Shown here: piece by piece, positions 1-13,374 of the stretch
Layout of the letters: every line of letters begins with the position of its first letter
How positions within the stretch are numbered: position 1 is the first letter of the stretch
Assembly: GCA_904066235.2 (NCBI GenBank)
Contig: CAJFCV020000006.1
Coordinates: 6,262,001 to 6,326,000 of the forward strand
Length of the DNA stretch: 64,000 nt
From: Bursaphelenchus xylophilus
Taxonomy: Eukaryota > Nematoda > Chromadorea > Rhabditida > Aphelenchoididae
Reading direction: 5' to 3'
Position numbers and translations under genes: made by a program
The notes under the pieces: generated by a model
Seen by the model: only the letters and a program-made list of their open reading frames with translations
What the model was told of the DNA's origin: nothing
Database searches by the model: none

Positions 1-3000
1 TTTCGAAAGTCAAGGGAAGCTTGGTCGGGTCATCCACCAGAGCCCTTGTCCAAGAGTCTTCGTCCTGTTCTCGCATACCGTTCATATTCCGTGATCTCCT
101 AAATAATGGTAAATAAATTTATTACACAACAATTCTTACCTGATATGAAACTCATCGACATCCACCAACGAATTGAGATCATCCAATGCATTCAGAGTGA
201 GATTCGAGGGTTTGGGAGAGTCGGATCTCCTCTTCAACTCTTCATTATCATCCGTAACAGGACTAATGTTACTCAATTTTAGCGGATCTGGATCATTTCT
301 TAAAAGTGATCCTTCTCTATGGAGAAAATGACTTCTGGACTTTTCTTGTTTAACGGAGGCTTCTCTTATTCCTGCCGGTCTCATAAAGTCAGAGTAATCT
401 CGTTTCTGGACCCCAAAGATAGGACTGGATCCATTCCGAGGGCTCCCAATTCGATTCATCAAGTCCGGCTCAAAGTCATCGGTTGTGATACCTGGAGAAG
501 CACGATAAAAAGGTTCCGGAGAGATGCTTCTTTGAGGAGATCGAGTCCGCGGTGGGGCTAGGGATGGTGGGGCCAAGGTTGGGGGAGGCCCCACCCTTCG
601 GAGATCGTTCTCATCTCGAGAAAGTGGCCTTCTGGAATCCCGATCGCCTCTGTATGAGTCCGCTTTTTGGACCGCATCTGTGCTTCTCCAATTTTCTCGG
701 TTCGGGGTCGCCTTTCTGACGACCAATGCCATAATGTTTCCACATTTCTTCACAAAATCCATGAGTCCTGGCCCATCTTGACGATCGAGGACAGCTGAAA
801 TATTCAAGATGTAGATTATATTCACACCATAGCATATAAAACAAAAAAGACAAACTCACGATGAAGTTCTTGCCCTGGAGGCAAAGCGTAAAAATACATG
901 TCAGTGATACTGCTTGGGGACCGATTGGAACTGACGACGACCATCCTGTCAGACCGATTCAATTCATTATAAAAGCTAACAAAGCACTGATATTCCGAAG
1001 ATTTCTGAGGAGGCTGCATCAGGAGAGAAATGAGATGCCGGTCCCATTTGTTCTTGAGACGGTCGATCTGCTTGTAAACATAATCCCTCTCCACGGACTG
1101 CTTCACCAGAATTATTGGACTCATGTCGTTTTTCAGATGATATGCGCTTCTATTTCTAACGAACAGAAGATTACAATCGAATGAATACGAATCCGCGCAA
1201 ACCCGACCACTCCAGATCACATTATTGGCCCTAAACAAGTGATAATTAGACAAAACCCTTGCGTTATCGAGACTTGTAGAGTCCCGGACAGGACCATGTG
1301 GGAAAAAACGTATCTTAATGTACTACAAAAAAGTATCTTTTTCTCACCGAAATATGTAGTGCTCCCACAAAGGAATCATCTGCAAACTCCTCGCTCGCGC
1401 TCTGCAGAAACGACCGAGATTTTTAGGTCGAAAGTTGGAAAAAGGGCACTTCTTTGCGAATGTAGGCATGAAAAGTTTCATGCTCATTTCTACCACGTTT
1501 CCACAACAAAACAATTTTTCCCGCAAAAAACTGGCAGAAATACGACCAAAAAGTTTTTTCTCTGTGAACGCTCTCCGTGTGTTCGTACTCTTTTAGCCGC
1601 CAAACCCGTCGAATGTCTCGCTGCCGCTGCAAAGCGCGAGCTACACTGCTCCACGAAATGATAGACGCACCCTGTTTTTAGCGATTATCTTCCTTGTACT
1701 AAATGATATCGAATAATGTTCAACAGATGAAATGTGGCAAATTAAACGAGAATTCATGTCCCGTAGCGATTTTGGAACAAAATTTTGCCTTGACTGAGAT
1801 ATGACATTTTTAGACTTTTTTGGGGTCCACAAAATGATAGACGCAATTAAGTAATTTTTTGTTTATTTAAAAGAATTTTGAGTTAACCTGCTCTTATTAC
1901 ACTTCCTCGTGTTCTCTGTCGTATTAGAAAGGTAATTACATTTATATCCGCTGTACTTCATCGACGCAGTGGCCTTATGAGCCATTTCCGACCTTGTACA
2001 TGAGGTAAATATTCGGTTTGAAAAAAACTGTAGGTGATTCTGTTTTCTTGGGCGAAAAACTAGCTAATACTATCACATTATACGTGTAGATCTCACTGAT
2101 GAAAAAAAACGGCTTGCTCAAGGATCCCGAGCATTTTCTTGGCATATCATCTTCAACAACTAGCTACCTTAATACTTTTAGACCCCCGAAATACCAAGGC
2201 GATCAAAGAGAATGACAAAATTTAATTTGCAAATTCGAACTGAGCATGCCTGAAAACGTAATGTTTTAATCATCAGCCGTTACAGAATACCTTTAGTCGG
2301 TAACGTCGTTCGACAAAAAAAAGTTCACAAAAATAGGCTTGTTTTTACACGTTTATCTTTAATCAATCATCTGTCAATCATCATGACATTTAAGCAGGCA
2401 ATAAGTTGCGGTTTTAGGTTTGTTAACATGCTGAGTTTGATTTTCTGAGCAAAAAATTGACATCGATAGTAATCTTCTGTACTTTTAGAGCCTTTGAAGG
2501 TTACTGTAGAAGGTATACGGTAACTTAATGGTCGATTAAATGACTTCAAGCGAATCGGTATTGGTTTATTTTATGTCTTATATTTGCAACTAGTAATCTA
2601 TGATGGTTTAAGATGGTTTTTTGGCGAAAGCAAAATCGTTAATCAAATTTTTTTTCAAACGAATTTTTACCCCATGTACAAGGTCGGAAATGGCTCATAA
2701 GGCCACTGCGTCGATGAAGTACAGCGGATATAAATGTAATTACCTTTCTAATACGACAGAGAACACGAGGAAGTGTAATAAGAGCAGGTTAACTCAAAAT
2801 TCTTTTAAATAAACAAAAAATTACTTAATTGCGTCTATCATTTTGTGGACCCCAAAAAAGTCTAAAAATGTCATATCTCAGTCAAGGCAAAATTTTGTTC
2901 CAAAATCGCTACGGGACATGAATTCTCGTTTAATTTGCCACATTTCATCTGTTGAACATTATTCGATATCATTTAGTACAAGGAAGATAATCGCTAAAAA

Positions 3001-5795
3001 CAGGGTGCGTCTATCATTTCGTGGAGCAGTGTATGTGGCATATGCCCGAAGTGTGCACAAAATTTAAAGAAAATCTGCGCGCCGCACTTGGGGGTACTTC
3101 CGAGCAGCGTAGCTGGAGAATTGGTCGGAGCTACCTACCACCCCCCCCTTGTGAGATGCAGTTTTTTCCACATGATCGGGCTATATAACAAACCGGACTT
3201 ACAATACTTTGTCATCCGTCGAGGCCTCCTTCGGTAAGTTCCTCCAACTCTCCCGTCTTTTCTCCCTTTCCATTAAGGCATCCGGACTTTGATTGCTCGA
3301 ATAAAAAGGAGATCTCTGGCCATTGAACTCTCTTTTCAGAACACCAGGACTAGACCGATGGGCAAAAGGACTTCTGGTAAGTAAATCAGAGCTATCAATG
3401 TCATCGAATCCTCCTTCATCACCTCCGGGACCTTCATCATCGCTGAATCTGAGACTTCTCTCCAAGGGATCTCTTGTCCGTCCATTCATCCGCTTCTTGT
3501 TTTTGAGTTCCCTCTCCTTTTCTTTGGCTTCTCTTTCTTCCTAAAGATAATGCATGTAATATCACAAACATGAGTTCAAAACCATATCGCTTGAACTCTT
3601 ACCTGTTCCTTCTTCTTTAATTTCTCCAACCTCTGCTGTTTTAGCGCTTCGTCTTGATTTTTCCTAGAACATATTTTGCAGTTGGCGTCGTATAAATGGG
3701 AGCCATGTTTTGAAGTCGTATCTCTCATAGCGTCGCCAAGGATGTCATCAAGAGCAGTCTAAATGATAATTTAAAAAACAAAAAACTATTGCAAAGTAAT
3801 TTCATTTCGTTCAAAGACTCAAATTGCCTAAAATAATTTTTTTCATGCAAATTTAAACAGAACCTTCGAAACCTTGAGAAATTAAAAATTTTAGAATACT
3901 CGATTACTCGATGTTCCAAAGAGCTAGAATAAACGGGAAACTACATGTTTCTGAAATCCAACCTGTCGAAATTTCCGACCGAAGAAAAACGATTACTACT
4001 TTTTTTCATTTGCACACCTTTGTTTTACAATTAAAAAAATACCTTTGGAACGTTGTCGCAGGCGGCAAGCTCAACTTTAGGAATTCTGTCAAGGGGCTTA
4101 AATTTCTTCTTTAGCAGATCAAACTCGATTGGCTTCTTCGGTTTGGTAACTTCGACTGGAACAGTCGACGTGGATGGCTCTTCTGTGATGTCCAAAACAC
4201 CTGCTTCTATTGTGTCAATCTTCTGGACTTCTTCTTCTAGCTGTTTCCCATGTAACTTGACTAATTCCGATAGTTTTAATGGATTTTCTATTAACACGTC
4301 GAGAAATGTCTAAAGGACAATGGATAAACATAAAATTACACTTACCTTGCCACAATTCTTCACACATCGAATAAATAATCTGAACCAACTTTTATAATTT
4401 TCATCTCTGACGTTCTTGTACTCATTGAAGAGGTCATATTCCACTTGAAATCCCAATTCCTTAGCTCGATGAGTGTTGTAAATGTCATGGAATTTGAAAC
4501 GGTCCGTAAAAACTTTCTGGACAATCTCACGAATCTGTCGGCGAACAGCACCCATCGAGTCTCCGGCTTCCCGCTGGCGTTCTGAAAAAAATAAGATTAA
4601 TTTGAAGATAAATAATGTAAAAAAAAATATATGATGCTGAAGTTACCTCTGATAACAGGTTCGAAAGAAGGATCCCTGAGTAAGAAGGCCTCCAGTTTCT
4701 TGAGAGGTGGGACCTCGCCCGCATATTTACGCCCTTTTCTATCCATCAAGAAAAGCTCATCGTTCTCAGTCATTGTTTTCATGAGGGATATAACTTTCTT
4801 GGTAATGCATTTGGTAGAACAATAAAACGTCCCACGATCTGGTAGGAACTCCCGATCTTTCATGGATTTTCCACAGACCTTACAACTTTCAGAGATCAAC
4901 TTAATCTTCTTGGTTGGCGGCTTTAAAGACGACACTGAAGATGTAGTAGGCGTTGGCGTTTCTGTTTTGGACCGTTTTCTCTTCCTAGGCTCCACGGGTA
5001 CCTCATCTAGGATACACAGTAACGAAATTCGTGGAAATCCCCTTACCTAATTTCTTCCGTTTTTTTTCTTTCTTCTGGACCTTAATTTTTTCCTCCTTTG
5101 GTTCTGATATTGGTAGTGATATTTTATTATCCTGTTGTATGTAGCAAAAAGGATTAAATCCAAACTTTTTCGCCAATTCAACTTCCCATTTAGGTACCTA
5201 AAATCAAGATAAAACCAATTCTCAAACTTCCTACCTTTAAAACAAGTCCATTAATCTCTCTGGTTTCATATTCACATTCTGGACCTTGTGCCCGATCTTG
5301 TACTTCTGCTTTTGGTTCTGGGGTCATTGGCGGGATCTTTTCATCAATTAGAGAACCATACGAAGTTGCCTCGATATTAGGTTCTTCGGCTTCGTCTTTA
5401 TTATGCACCCTTTCAGATGAAGTTCCCTCCACATTGCACTCACTTGTTTCCATAACTTCTTCATTTCTCTCCACGACAGCATCTTCCATTTCCGCTGGGT
5501 CAACTTGATTATCGTCGAAACTTTCTTTTTGAGACGACAGTCCTTCCTCTATATGTTCAATCTTTTCCATGAAATTAGACTCATCCTCTTCCATAACTTC
5601 ATCTTGGAGCTCCAATTCTTCCTCATCGACCTTCATAAAATCCAATTGAGGCTCCTCAAGTTGTTCTTTGGCGTCCAACAAACTGTTTTGATTGAGATCA
5701 TCTCCATTATCTTCGTCGGCGATAATTAAATCATTTGGACCTGGAGTAATCAGTCTTGGATCCTCTAATAGTGGAGATTCCTCGTCGTCGGCCAT
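1..5795 (-). CDS. PHF3/DIDO-like transcription regulator (TFIIS central + SPOC domains), C-terminus beyond window
   Basis: Exons on the minus strand: 5795-5235, 5197-5047, 5006-4647, 4581-4346, 4309-4043, 3758-3603, 3540-3203, 1230-860, 794-140, 98-<1; all junction phases agree and about 1060 residues are present. Residues 1-190 are very acidic. Near residue 260 a C-x2-C ... C-x3-C pair looks like a small zinc finger (CKVCGKSM, FYCSTKC). Residues about 345-470 resemble the TFIIS central domain (AVRRQIREIVQKVF, YKSWFRLFIRCVKN). A Lys/Glu-rich helix follows, then a SPOC domain at about 690-845 (NNVIWSGRV at its start), then a Ser/Pro/Arg-rich tail. In PHF3 and DIDO proteins SPOC reads the phosphorylated Pol II C-terminal domain; that function is inferred here. 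No PHD finger is visible. The ATG at 5795 was chosen because a splice acceptor lies just upstream. The 1972-bp intron 1231-3202 holds nested transposons. Confidence 0.8.
1370..1643 (+). repeat. Left part of an older dispersed repeat, split by the Tc1-like insertion
   Basis: This stretch resembles 63040-63310: shared stretches include a gcagaaac-gaccgag-type opening, aaaagtttcatgc, and the ending gcaaagcgcgagcta. The rest of this copy resumes after the insertion at 3034-3110 (tgtgcacaaaatttaaagaa), matching 63345-63400. No coding content was recognised. Confidence 0.65.
1644..3031. mobile_element. Tc1/mariner-like foldback element with long terminal inverted repeats
   Basis: The element begins CACTGCTCCACGAAATGATA at 1644 and ends with the reverse complement at 3031, with TA on both outer sides (1642-1643 and 3032-3033). 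The inverted repeats are about 365 bp and nearly perfect (1644-2010 against 2666-3031), then continue imperfectly inward. The middle has no long reading frame, so this is a non-autonomous element. The same 63-residue frame appears in both arms (1641-1832 minus, 2843-3067 plus) only because the arms are copies. It lies in an intron of the PHF3-like gene, inside an older repeat. Confidence 0.85.
3034..3115 (+). repeat. Right part of the split dispersed repeat
   Basis: It continues the repeat at 1370-1643 after the Tc1-like element. The segment gtgcacaaaatttaaagaaa and a following gtacttcc match the copy near 63350-63400. Confidence 0.6.
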
Positions 5796-6531
5796 GAAAG
5801 CCGGACCATAAATAATTAAATATTCCAAGCGACCTGAAAAAACAACAAAAATAAAGTGTACAGATAATCTCCAATAACGGCAGAAAAAATCTCTCGCGAA
5901 CAGATATTTACAAACCTTGACGATTTCTCCACAGAGGCCAGTAATTTTCGCGACAAAATCTATCTTTTCTTCGTTGCGAAGTGCCACTGAATTCTTCGGA
6001 AAATAGCCGAAACGAAATGTCACACAATCTATCGGACTCTCAACGAAATGTCACACAAGAAAGTTGAATAATGGGAGAAGAGATGTATTGTATTAGATGG
6101 AAAACGAATAATTACTCGAATGATTCACGCTCGAGAAGTTGTATGTGGTTAACACTTTGATCAACTTTTTCTCGGATTACCTTTCTTATCATGTTTTATG
6201 TAATCTGATATTAAACGAGAGATACGTGAAAGTTTACGGTAGATTCTGTTTCCTAAGTAATGCTCGAAATAACTGTGCCATTCGTCAAGAATCTTGTAGT
6301 GTTGTTATCTTATTTTTGGTGTCAGGTCAGTGGAACCCCGGGGCGGGGAACAGCTGGGCCTTCCGGATGAGTCACTTGGCCACTCCTTCGAACAGGATCG
6401 AGACGAGGAAAGGAACGGATTTTTATTCTTGAGCGGAGGGGTTTCGAGATTCCTCTCCGATTGATCTCGTGTTTTCCCTTCCGAGATCTTGTCCATTGTC
6501 ATCCGAAATTGTCGAGTTTTCATTTCAGGTC

Positions 6532-8710
6532 ATGGCTAATCTCGATTCGCTTGCCAAACGTTTGGAAGATGTGACCACCAGGTTGGAAACCTTGGCCAAC
6601 TTGAAGCCTGCGTTACCACCAAAGCCTGTGACTTCTTCTGGTTCTAACAGTGAGTGGTTTATGTTTTGTGACGTTTTGATTGTTTAGTTGTCGTCAGTTC
6701 TTCTGATGTCCCCCATACGATAAAACAATTCGATGATGAAGTTGGAGATGCTTTGAAAGGATTTTTGAGCGTCTCGAAAAACGTCGGTGGTGATGTTGGG
6801 ACTATGGTGGGTTGTAGAAACATTGCCTATCGGGGTCTTATTTCCCTAATAATGGTTTAAAAAATATATTCTCTGTATTTCAGAGCGACAAGGTGAATGT
6901 TGTTTTTGAGCTCCTTAGAAATTACATTTGGTATGCCGCTGGTCGAAAACAAGCGAGCCAAGAAGAAGTGGCCCAGAAAATGAAGCCGATTATGAAGTTA
7001 TTGGAAGAAATCGGAGAGCTGAAGGAGTCCAAGAGAAATACACCCACCTACAACCACCTCTGTGCTGTCGCCGATGGAATCCCGGCAGTTGGGTGGGTTA
7101 CTGTGGTATGTTTTCCTGCCTTTTTATCCCATCGCTGTATTTTTTACAAATGTATAATTTAAGACACCAACTCCAGCACCGTACGTGAAGGAGATGATCG
7201 ATGTATCCATGTTTTACGTTAACCGAGTCAGAAGTGAGAATAAGACCAATCAAACTCACACGGATTGGACCAAGGCGTGGTGTGACCTTCTGACAGCTCT
7301 CCAGAAATACGTCAAGTCCAGTCACACTACTGGCCTCACTTGGAATTCGTCACCCGTGAGTTGAATTTCATTCCTATTTATAACCAAAGCGATGGAGGAT
7401 ATCGTTTTTTTATAGGGCACAGGTCCTCCAGAAGTTCGTTTCTCAGCTGGGACAGTTCCAGCACCGCCTGCTGGGGGACCTCCACCACCCCCGCCTCCTC
7501 CACCAGCTGGTAAGTCTCGAAATTTCGACGTTTTTCTTTCGATCACGTAATTTTGGTGTTTCTGATGTGTAAAGTCTTATTAGAAAAGGTGATTCATGCT
7601 ATGATTTTAGGCTTTTTTGATGAAAGCAAGCCTAAGGCCCCGTCCGGGGGCAACGACGCCCGGCAAGCTCTATTTGCTGAGCTCAACAAGGGAGAGGCGA
7701 TTACTTCAGGTTTGAAGAAGGTCACTGATGACATGAAGACTCACAAAAACCCCAATCTTAGAGGGAATGTAGGTGTCTTCCTGATTGCAGAGTGGATTAG
7801 AGCCATAAAATAATACGCTATAATTTTAGACATCTATCCCCTCAAAGGTTGGTGGCTCACTTTCCAAGGTACCTGCCGCGGCAAAGCCAGTGGTCGAGAA
7901 ACCTCCCAGGACAGAACTTCGGGATGGAAAATTCTGGGAAGTTGTAAGTTTTGAACCTTGTATATCATGTAATTGATCTTTTTACAGGAATACCACAAGA
8001 ACAATAAGAATATTATAATCGAAGTGAAGGACATGAAACAAGTCGTCTACATCTTTAAATGCGAGGGATCTGTTGTACAGATCAAAGGGAAGTGTAATTC
8101 GGTGACAATTGACAACTGCAAGAAGACCAGTGTCGTTTTCGATAACCTGCTGGCTCAGGTGGAGATCATCAACAGTCAGAGTGTGGAAGTCCAATCAATG
8201 GGAACTCTTCCCACCATCTCTATTCAGAAGACGGATGGATGTCAAGTTTACTTGTCCAAGGATTCGATTAATGCCGAGATCGTTACTTCAAAGTCCTCGG
8301 AAATGAATGTCCTTGTACCTGTTGGAGATGACTTTGTAGGTTTTCCATATTGAATTGGGGTTACGTGTCAAATAGATAAAGGTTTCCACGCGGAATGTTA
8401 CATGCCCTCCGATCTGGTCTTTGTTACGCAGTTATCACATGACAGTTTTTACTGTTTCATAGTTTTTGCGAGAAACCATTGGGTTTATTTAATCTCGTAC
8501 CTTCAAAATGGGCGTAAAGAGAAGGGCAATTAGTGAAACAAATGGAGACTTTATACTCCATATTGAATGCAATGACTTTAATTATGGAGACAAGGAATGT
8601 CTATTCATACACATATTTTTTAGATCGAATTGCCAATCCCGGAACAGTTCAAGACAACCTTCAACCCTACAACCAAGAAGCTGGTCACGGGCGTCTCCGA
8701 TATCGTTTAA
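6532..8710 (+). CDS. CAP: Adenylyl cyclase-associated protein (CAP)
   Basis: Nine exons: 6532-6649, 6688-6806, 6884-7105, 7164-7355, 7416-7509, 7611-7768, 7830-7943, 7988-8335, 8624-8710; 483 residues, the usual CAP length. CAP binds and recycles actin together with cofilin. The N-terminal helix ([19 protein letters not shown]) drives oligomerisation. The helical folded domain spans about 45-215, with the family signature around [21 protein letters not shown] polyproline run (PPPPPPPP) near 245 is expected to bind profilin or SH3 domains. The C-terminal beta-helix CARP domain is about 320-483 and ends VTGVSDIV. A splice acceptor (ttcag) sits 3 bp before the ATG, so a 5' UTR intron or trans-splicing is likely. 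Nematodes can have two CAP genes (cas-1, cas-2); which one this is cannot be told. Confidence 0.93.
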
Positions 8711-11700
8711 AGCTCAAGTCTAATATAATCTCTGTGAAGTCACGTAATTATGGCCAGAGGGCTAATAAACTGATTAATACGTCTATTTGGAGGTTCGATT
8801 ATTAAGGTCTGCTGGGTCACTATTCCAGAAGGTGATAATAAGCCCAATGGAAATGTATTTCCGCCCGCCCGGAGAGAGTTATCTCGAGATAAAATATTCG
8901 TAGATAATCCAAGATTAAATCCTCGGGCCAGACGTTTCAGAAAAAGACAGTTCAGATTACGCGCTCTGAGGGTATTAATTCATTTTTCATTATCTCAACA
9001 TTTTTGGACGGTAATATAGCTTTAGATTCCAATCTCTTTAATATTCATTCTCTGTAAAGTGCATATCTAAAGGCATATGTATGTATGGATAGTAATTGTA
9101 ATTTTACAACTTCGATTACTCTTATGCATGCAAGGGAATTCTCTGGGGTTTCATAAATTAATAAAGGCGTCTATTTTTGGTTTAGTTACGTGCATGTCCG
9201 CACGGACCCAAAGCTTTTGCGTTATTCAATATATTGTAATGTGAGCCAATTTAATCCGATTTCGCTTGTGATATTCGTGTAGTCATAATGGTTGATACAT
9301 AGCTAACCATGCATAGTCGGACTGTTTTAGGAATAGTTAAAACATACCGATGACATAGACATTCATAATAACATTGAAGTTGAACCCCAGCTGAACTTTC
9401 TGCATGACTTAAAACGACTACTTTATGCACTTTAGTCGGAAATACAACTCATCTCTTATAATTACATCTGATCCGCCAACTTTACGGCTCTGCACTTCCC
9501 TGCACTTTCAAAACATTTGCCCTTTTGGATATTCCCTTCTCTTTTATGGCCGTTCTTTACTCTCATTTTTGCATCTATATCGGTCTTGTGCCCCGAAGGC
9601 ATGGCCGGGGAAGGGGGCAATGTTTCCAGACATTGTTTCACTTCTGTTTCTTTTTTTTGCGCATTTTTGCACTTTCCCGTGTCGGCCGCAGGCAGCTCGC
9701 GAGGCCGGACGAATGGAACGGCATCGGCCTCTTTCCATCTTCTTCTTCTTCCCCTCTGTTTTTTTTTGTTTGCTCCAAGTGCCTTGCTTGAAGTGCCCCG
9801 GGCCGAATTCGAGAACAAGCGGAGCAACTGTCCGCCGAAAAAACCGCCCACGTATGGGCAAGTATAAGGAAAAAAGAATCCTGGCCCGTTCTACAAGGCT
9901 ACTGCTGTTTCTTACTCGATTGGACTGCCCAAAAGATTTTCCTTTTTTGGGCCTACGGGGTCAAAGTTGAACGCCCCGCCGCGAGGGAATACTTTTACGT
10001 TCTTTCTCACGATGCAATTACTGTCGAGGAAGTGGTAGCTTTTTTATGTCATCATGTCCTCTTTGTATCAGCATGACATTCGTCAAGTCCCGTAATCTTG
10101 GCGTCCTCTCTCATTCACTTTTCTGCATACATTTTGCAGTTATTATTATAATTACATTGTAGTTATTACATTTGACAATTTTTTCGTCCCTAAATATAAA
10201 CGGAGAGAAACCTTTAATCGGATTGGGAAGCAAAGGAAGCCCTCAGGGTGTGAAGGAAATGAAAGTGCGAGAGGGCAAAGGTATGTGTACATACAAGGCC
10301 GAGCATGTGGGGCTGCAGACGCTTGGGATTAGCATTTTGGATATCTCTTTAGCCGGACCCTTCCAATAATCCGTCAAAGAATCGGAGGCCTTCTCTGGAC
10401 GAGTTGCACTTTTAATACTTGGTGTTTTCTTTTAAAGTAACTGTTTTTATTTTCCCTTCCTTCATTTGCTTTTTGTTTCATTTCTCACGCCCCATTTCTC
10501 CAGTCTGCCCGTCGATAATCTGGCTTGGCGTCTCTTATCACTGCCGGGTTCCTTTCGTCTATAATCACGTGTAATTTATTGGGATTATTAATTGGGAAAG
10601 TCACAAGAATCCGTCTGTAAGATCTTTTTGGTCTGACAGACATTTTATGTGCTTGGGACTCAAAAAATTTTCATGATCTATGGTCTCTATTTATTACAAT
10701 ATCAGCTTGGGCATTATTCATAGCCACGCCATCGTAATCTCAATTTATAGCAAGTTTAAAATCGCAGACGACCATTAATGACGCTGTGATAACTTTTAAA
10801 CTCTTACCCACAACGTTCTTTGTTGAATTAACAACAAAATCCGAGTTTATATTTTCTGAAAATTGTCGCAGGACCGGCATCTAGAAGGTTTCCTCTCCGT
10901 GTTACATCATCGGAACGACATGCTGAGATCATTCTCTTTTCGTTGTTCTACTTTCCGTTTCTCCCAGACAGAACGATCGTATTCTCTTGTTTCTTTTTTC
11001 ATGTTTGTAAACGTTCCCCAAATTCCTCTCGGCTGTTATAATGGCGGTACTACAAAGCTGGTTTGGTATAACTTGATGCCGGTTCCTGGTTTGTTTGCGC
11101 TTTTTCGGCATTGAAAGATTATTGTCATACATTTAAAAGTTTGTTTTTGGCTCGTTTGACTCTGGGGAAGCAGCATAACAGCAGCATTGAAACAACACTC
11201 TCGGAACCCCTCTAAACAAGCTTGGCGGGGCGAAAAGAACGAACAGGAAAACAGAGAGAACGTGGGTAAATACGAGAGAGCGGACGTCGGAGGAATCGAC
11301 CGAATGGTCTGATAGGTCTGAAAGTGCAGACAGGGGCGGAGCCTGGGGTTTTTTGTTCGCGGCGCAGTTGGTGGAGAGGTCGAGAGATGGAAGAGTGCAG
11401 ACAACATCTTGTCAAAACTTTTTGAGCCCTTTCTCCCTAAAAAAAGTTTCCGGGAGCTAGATGCACTCACGGGCAGGACAGCGCCTTCCAAAACGTCTAC
11501 TGTAATCCGTCGGCACCTGGGAGACCTGATTGTGAGAGAAGCGCGGCAAGTGCATTCGGCCGCAGGGTCCAGCGCGGAATAAAGCGGCTTAGCAGAAAAG
11601 ACGGGCCAACTAGACCCAGCAAAAGGATGCCAGCGGGGTTTTTTGAAAGTACTTTGTCTATATTTACTGCCCTTTCTGTCCGTCTCTGAATTCCCGCACC

Positions 11701-13374
11701 ATCTCGCCCCGAAAACAAAATAAATGTTATTTTTTGTTTCGGGCGGAATTTCAGTATTTCGAATGGAAATAAGTATTTCGGCGATGAAATTTCCCAAAAC
11801 GTCAAGTGCATTTTGTGCAAAAATTTGTTGGGTATCGTAATTGTAGGCGTGGTGAATGTAATAGGGCAACTCTTATTGGAGTCTGCATTTAATGTACATT
11901 ACAATTACTTTTCCTTATCAAGACTTTTCTTTTTTTTCAAAAGTTCACGTGACTTTTAGTCTTGACTGTTCACTTTTCTTCCTTATGTCATCTCGGGATG
12001 ACTCATCACCTTATGACAAGAAATCGCTGACATTACCGTACTTTTTGATTGGTTATCCGTTTATTTTTTTGTCTGCCAACTATCTTTCGTCAACTGGCTT
12101 CCGCTTTCTTTTTTATCCATGTTTTTGTTTGATCAAATTGTTTCAAAAGTCTTCCCAAGTTTTGTCACATTTCCCTGACGAACAACTTGTTGTTATTTTT
12201 ATCCTTCCCTTTGATACGTTGTTTATAATGCTTGCATCCGCAGCGTTTCGAAAAGTAATTGTTTATTCCTAAAATATTTATTTATCGTCTACTTATCCTG
12301 TCTTCTCGCTTTGTACTTCGCATAGCTGTTCCCTGCCCCCTCCCTCCCTCGATCCCTTTTTGTGACCCCAAAACGAACGCAGTCTGCATTTCTGAGCGAA
12401 TTTAGTTTAGAAGGTAAATCAAGGTATGATACGAAACGCGGTCAGCGGGATCTACACCCATTAAAACATTAATTGATTGTGGGTTGGCCCCTTAGGAGAC
12501 GGAGTTATTTCTTAATGAACACATATTAGGATGATATCAGACTTCGGCATTGGTTAGTTCTGAAACAGTATACATTTGACTTGACCTTCTTAAACAAGTA
12601 ACAGGACTAGCAATGTCATCGGACAACCCCAACGATTTCGTCGTTTTGATGATTAAAAACCATCCCCCAGAGCGCAGAAAACGATCAAAATAAACGTTCG
12701 ACCAGCTCGAACTCGTTTGGCGCCGAGAGTGCGGTGCACCGACCGACAAAAGGAATTCCAGTGTTTACCCAACCAGCATACATGCACATAGATGCAACAG
12801 AGCGCGCCGTCTTATATTTTCCGTCTTCTTGTCTCTGCTTCCACACGTTTTGTCGCGTGCACTTAATTGTTTCACATTTCAAAAGGTCCCTTTTTTCTCT
12901 CCTCGGCAGTGTCTAAAACAAGCGCAGCGGGGCCGGCTGGCAGCCCGGACTGAAGGGCTGACTGGCTGTGGGGCGACAACGCTATCTTCACCCCTATCGC
13001 ACCGCCGTCGACGTCGCCTCGCCCCTTGTGTGTATTTATTTTTGAAACGCGACTGCTCTCTTTCCCTGTTTATGTTGTTCCCACATGTTTAATGTTAAAA
13101 GAGTGTTTTTGCACTTTATTTCTTTAAAATGGTATTTACGCGCAAAACATCGAGCCTTGTGACATGAATTAGATTTGCATAGGAGGTTCCTCCCAGACTA
13201 ACGCCCTCTTATTTATATGCGCTATTGTTTCTTGTTGTTTTGCAGCAACATAAACAACAACATTACGTTTTCCTCTTCCTCTTGGCAGGAAAAACCGTGT
13301 GATAATGCAATAACAAGCTGTCGTATCCCTTATTTATCTGACTAAATTAAAGGGAAAAGCTCCAGCCTTTAGCA
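8711..13374. other. 4.7-kb gene-poor stretch upstream of the forkhead gene
   Basis: It contains the CAP 3' UTR and then no reading frame I can support. Two long frames (9425-9970 plus, 11036-11869 minus) are low-complexity, overlap frames on the other strand and show no family motif. GC-rich blocks lie near 9590-9850, 11290-11600 and 12930-13030. Most gaps between genes elsewhere in the window are far shorter, so this is the likely cis-regulatory region and possible 5' UTR of the forkhead gene. That role is inferred from position. Confidence 0.5.

Noticed and set aside
1641..3067. Same 63-residue frame on both strands, suggesting a duplicated gene
   Set aside because: It is caused by the terminal inverted repeats of the Tc1-like element; there is no start context or homology.
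9425..9970. 181-codon plus-strand frame with overlapping frames on the other strand
   Set aside because: Low-complexity Phe/Ser/Leu-rich translation of pyrimidine tracts; up to five frames overlap here, none protein-like.
11036..11869. 277-codon frame on the minus strand upstream of the forkhead gene
   Set aside because: No recognisable motif, irregular composition, several other frames open across the same interval and no splice partners; most likely chance in a GC-rich stretch.
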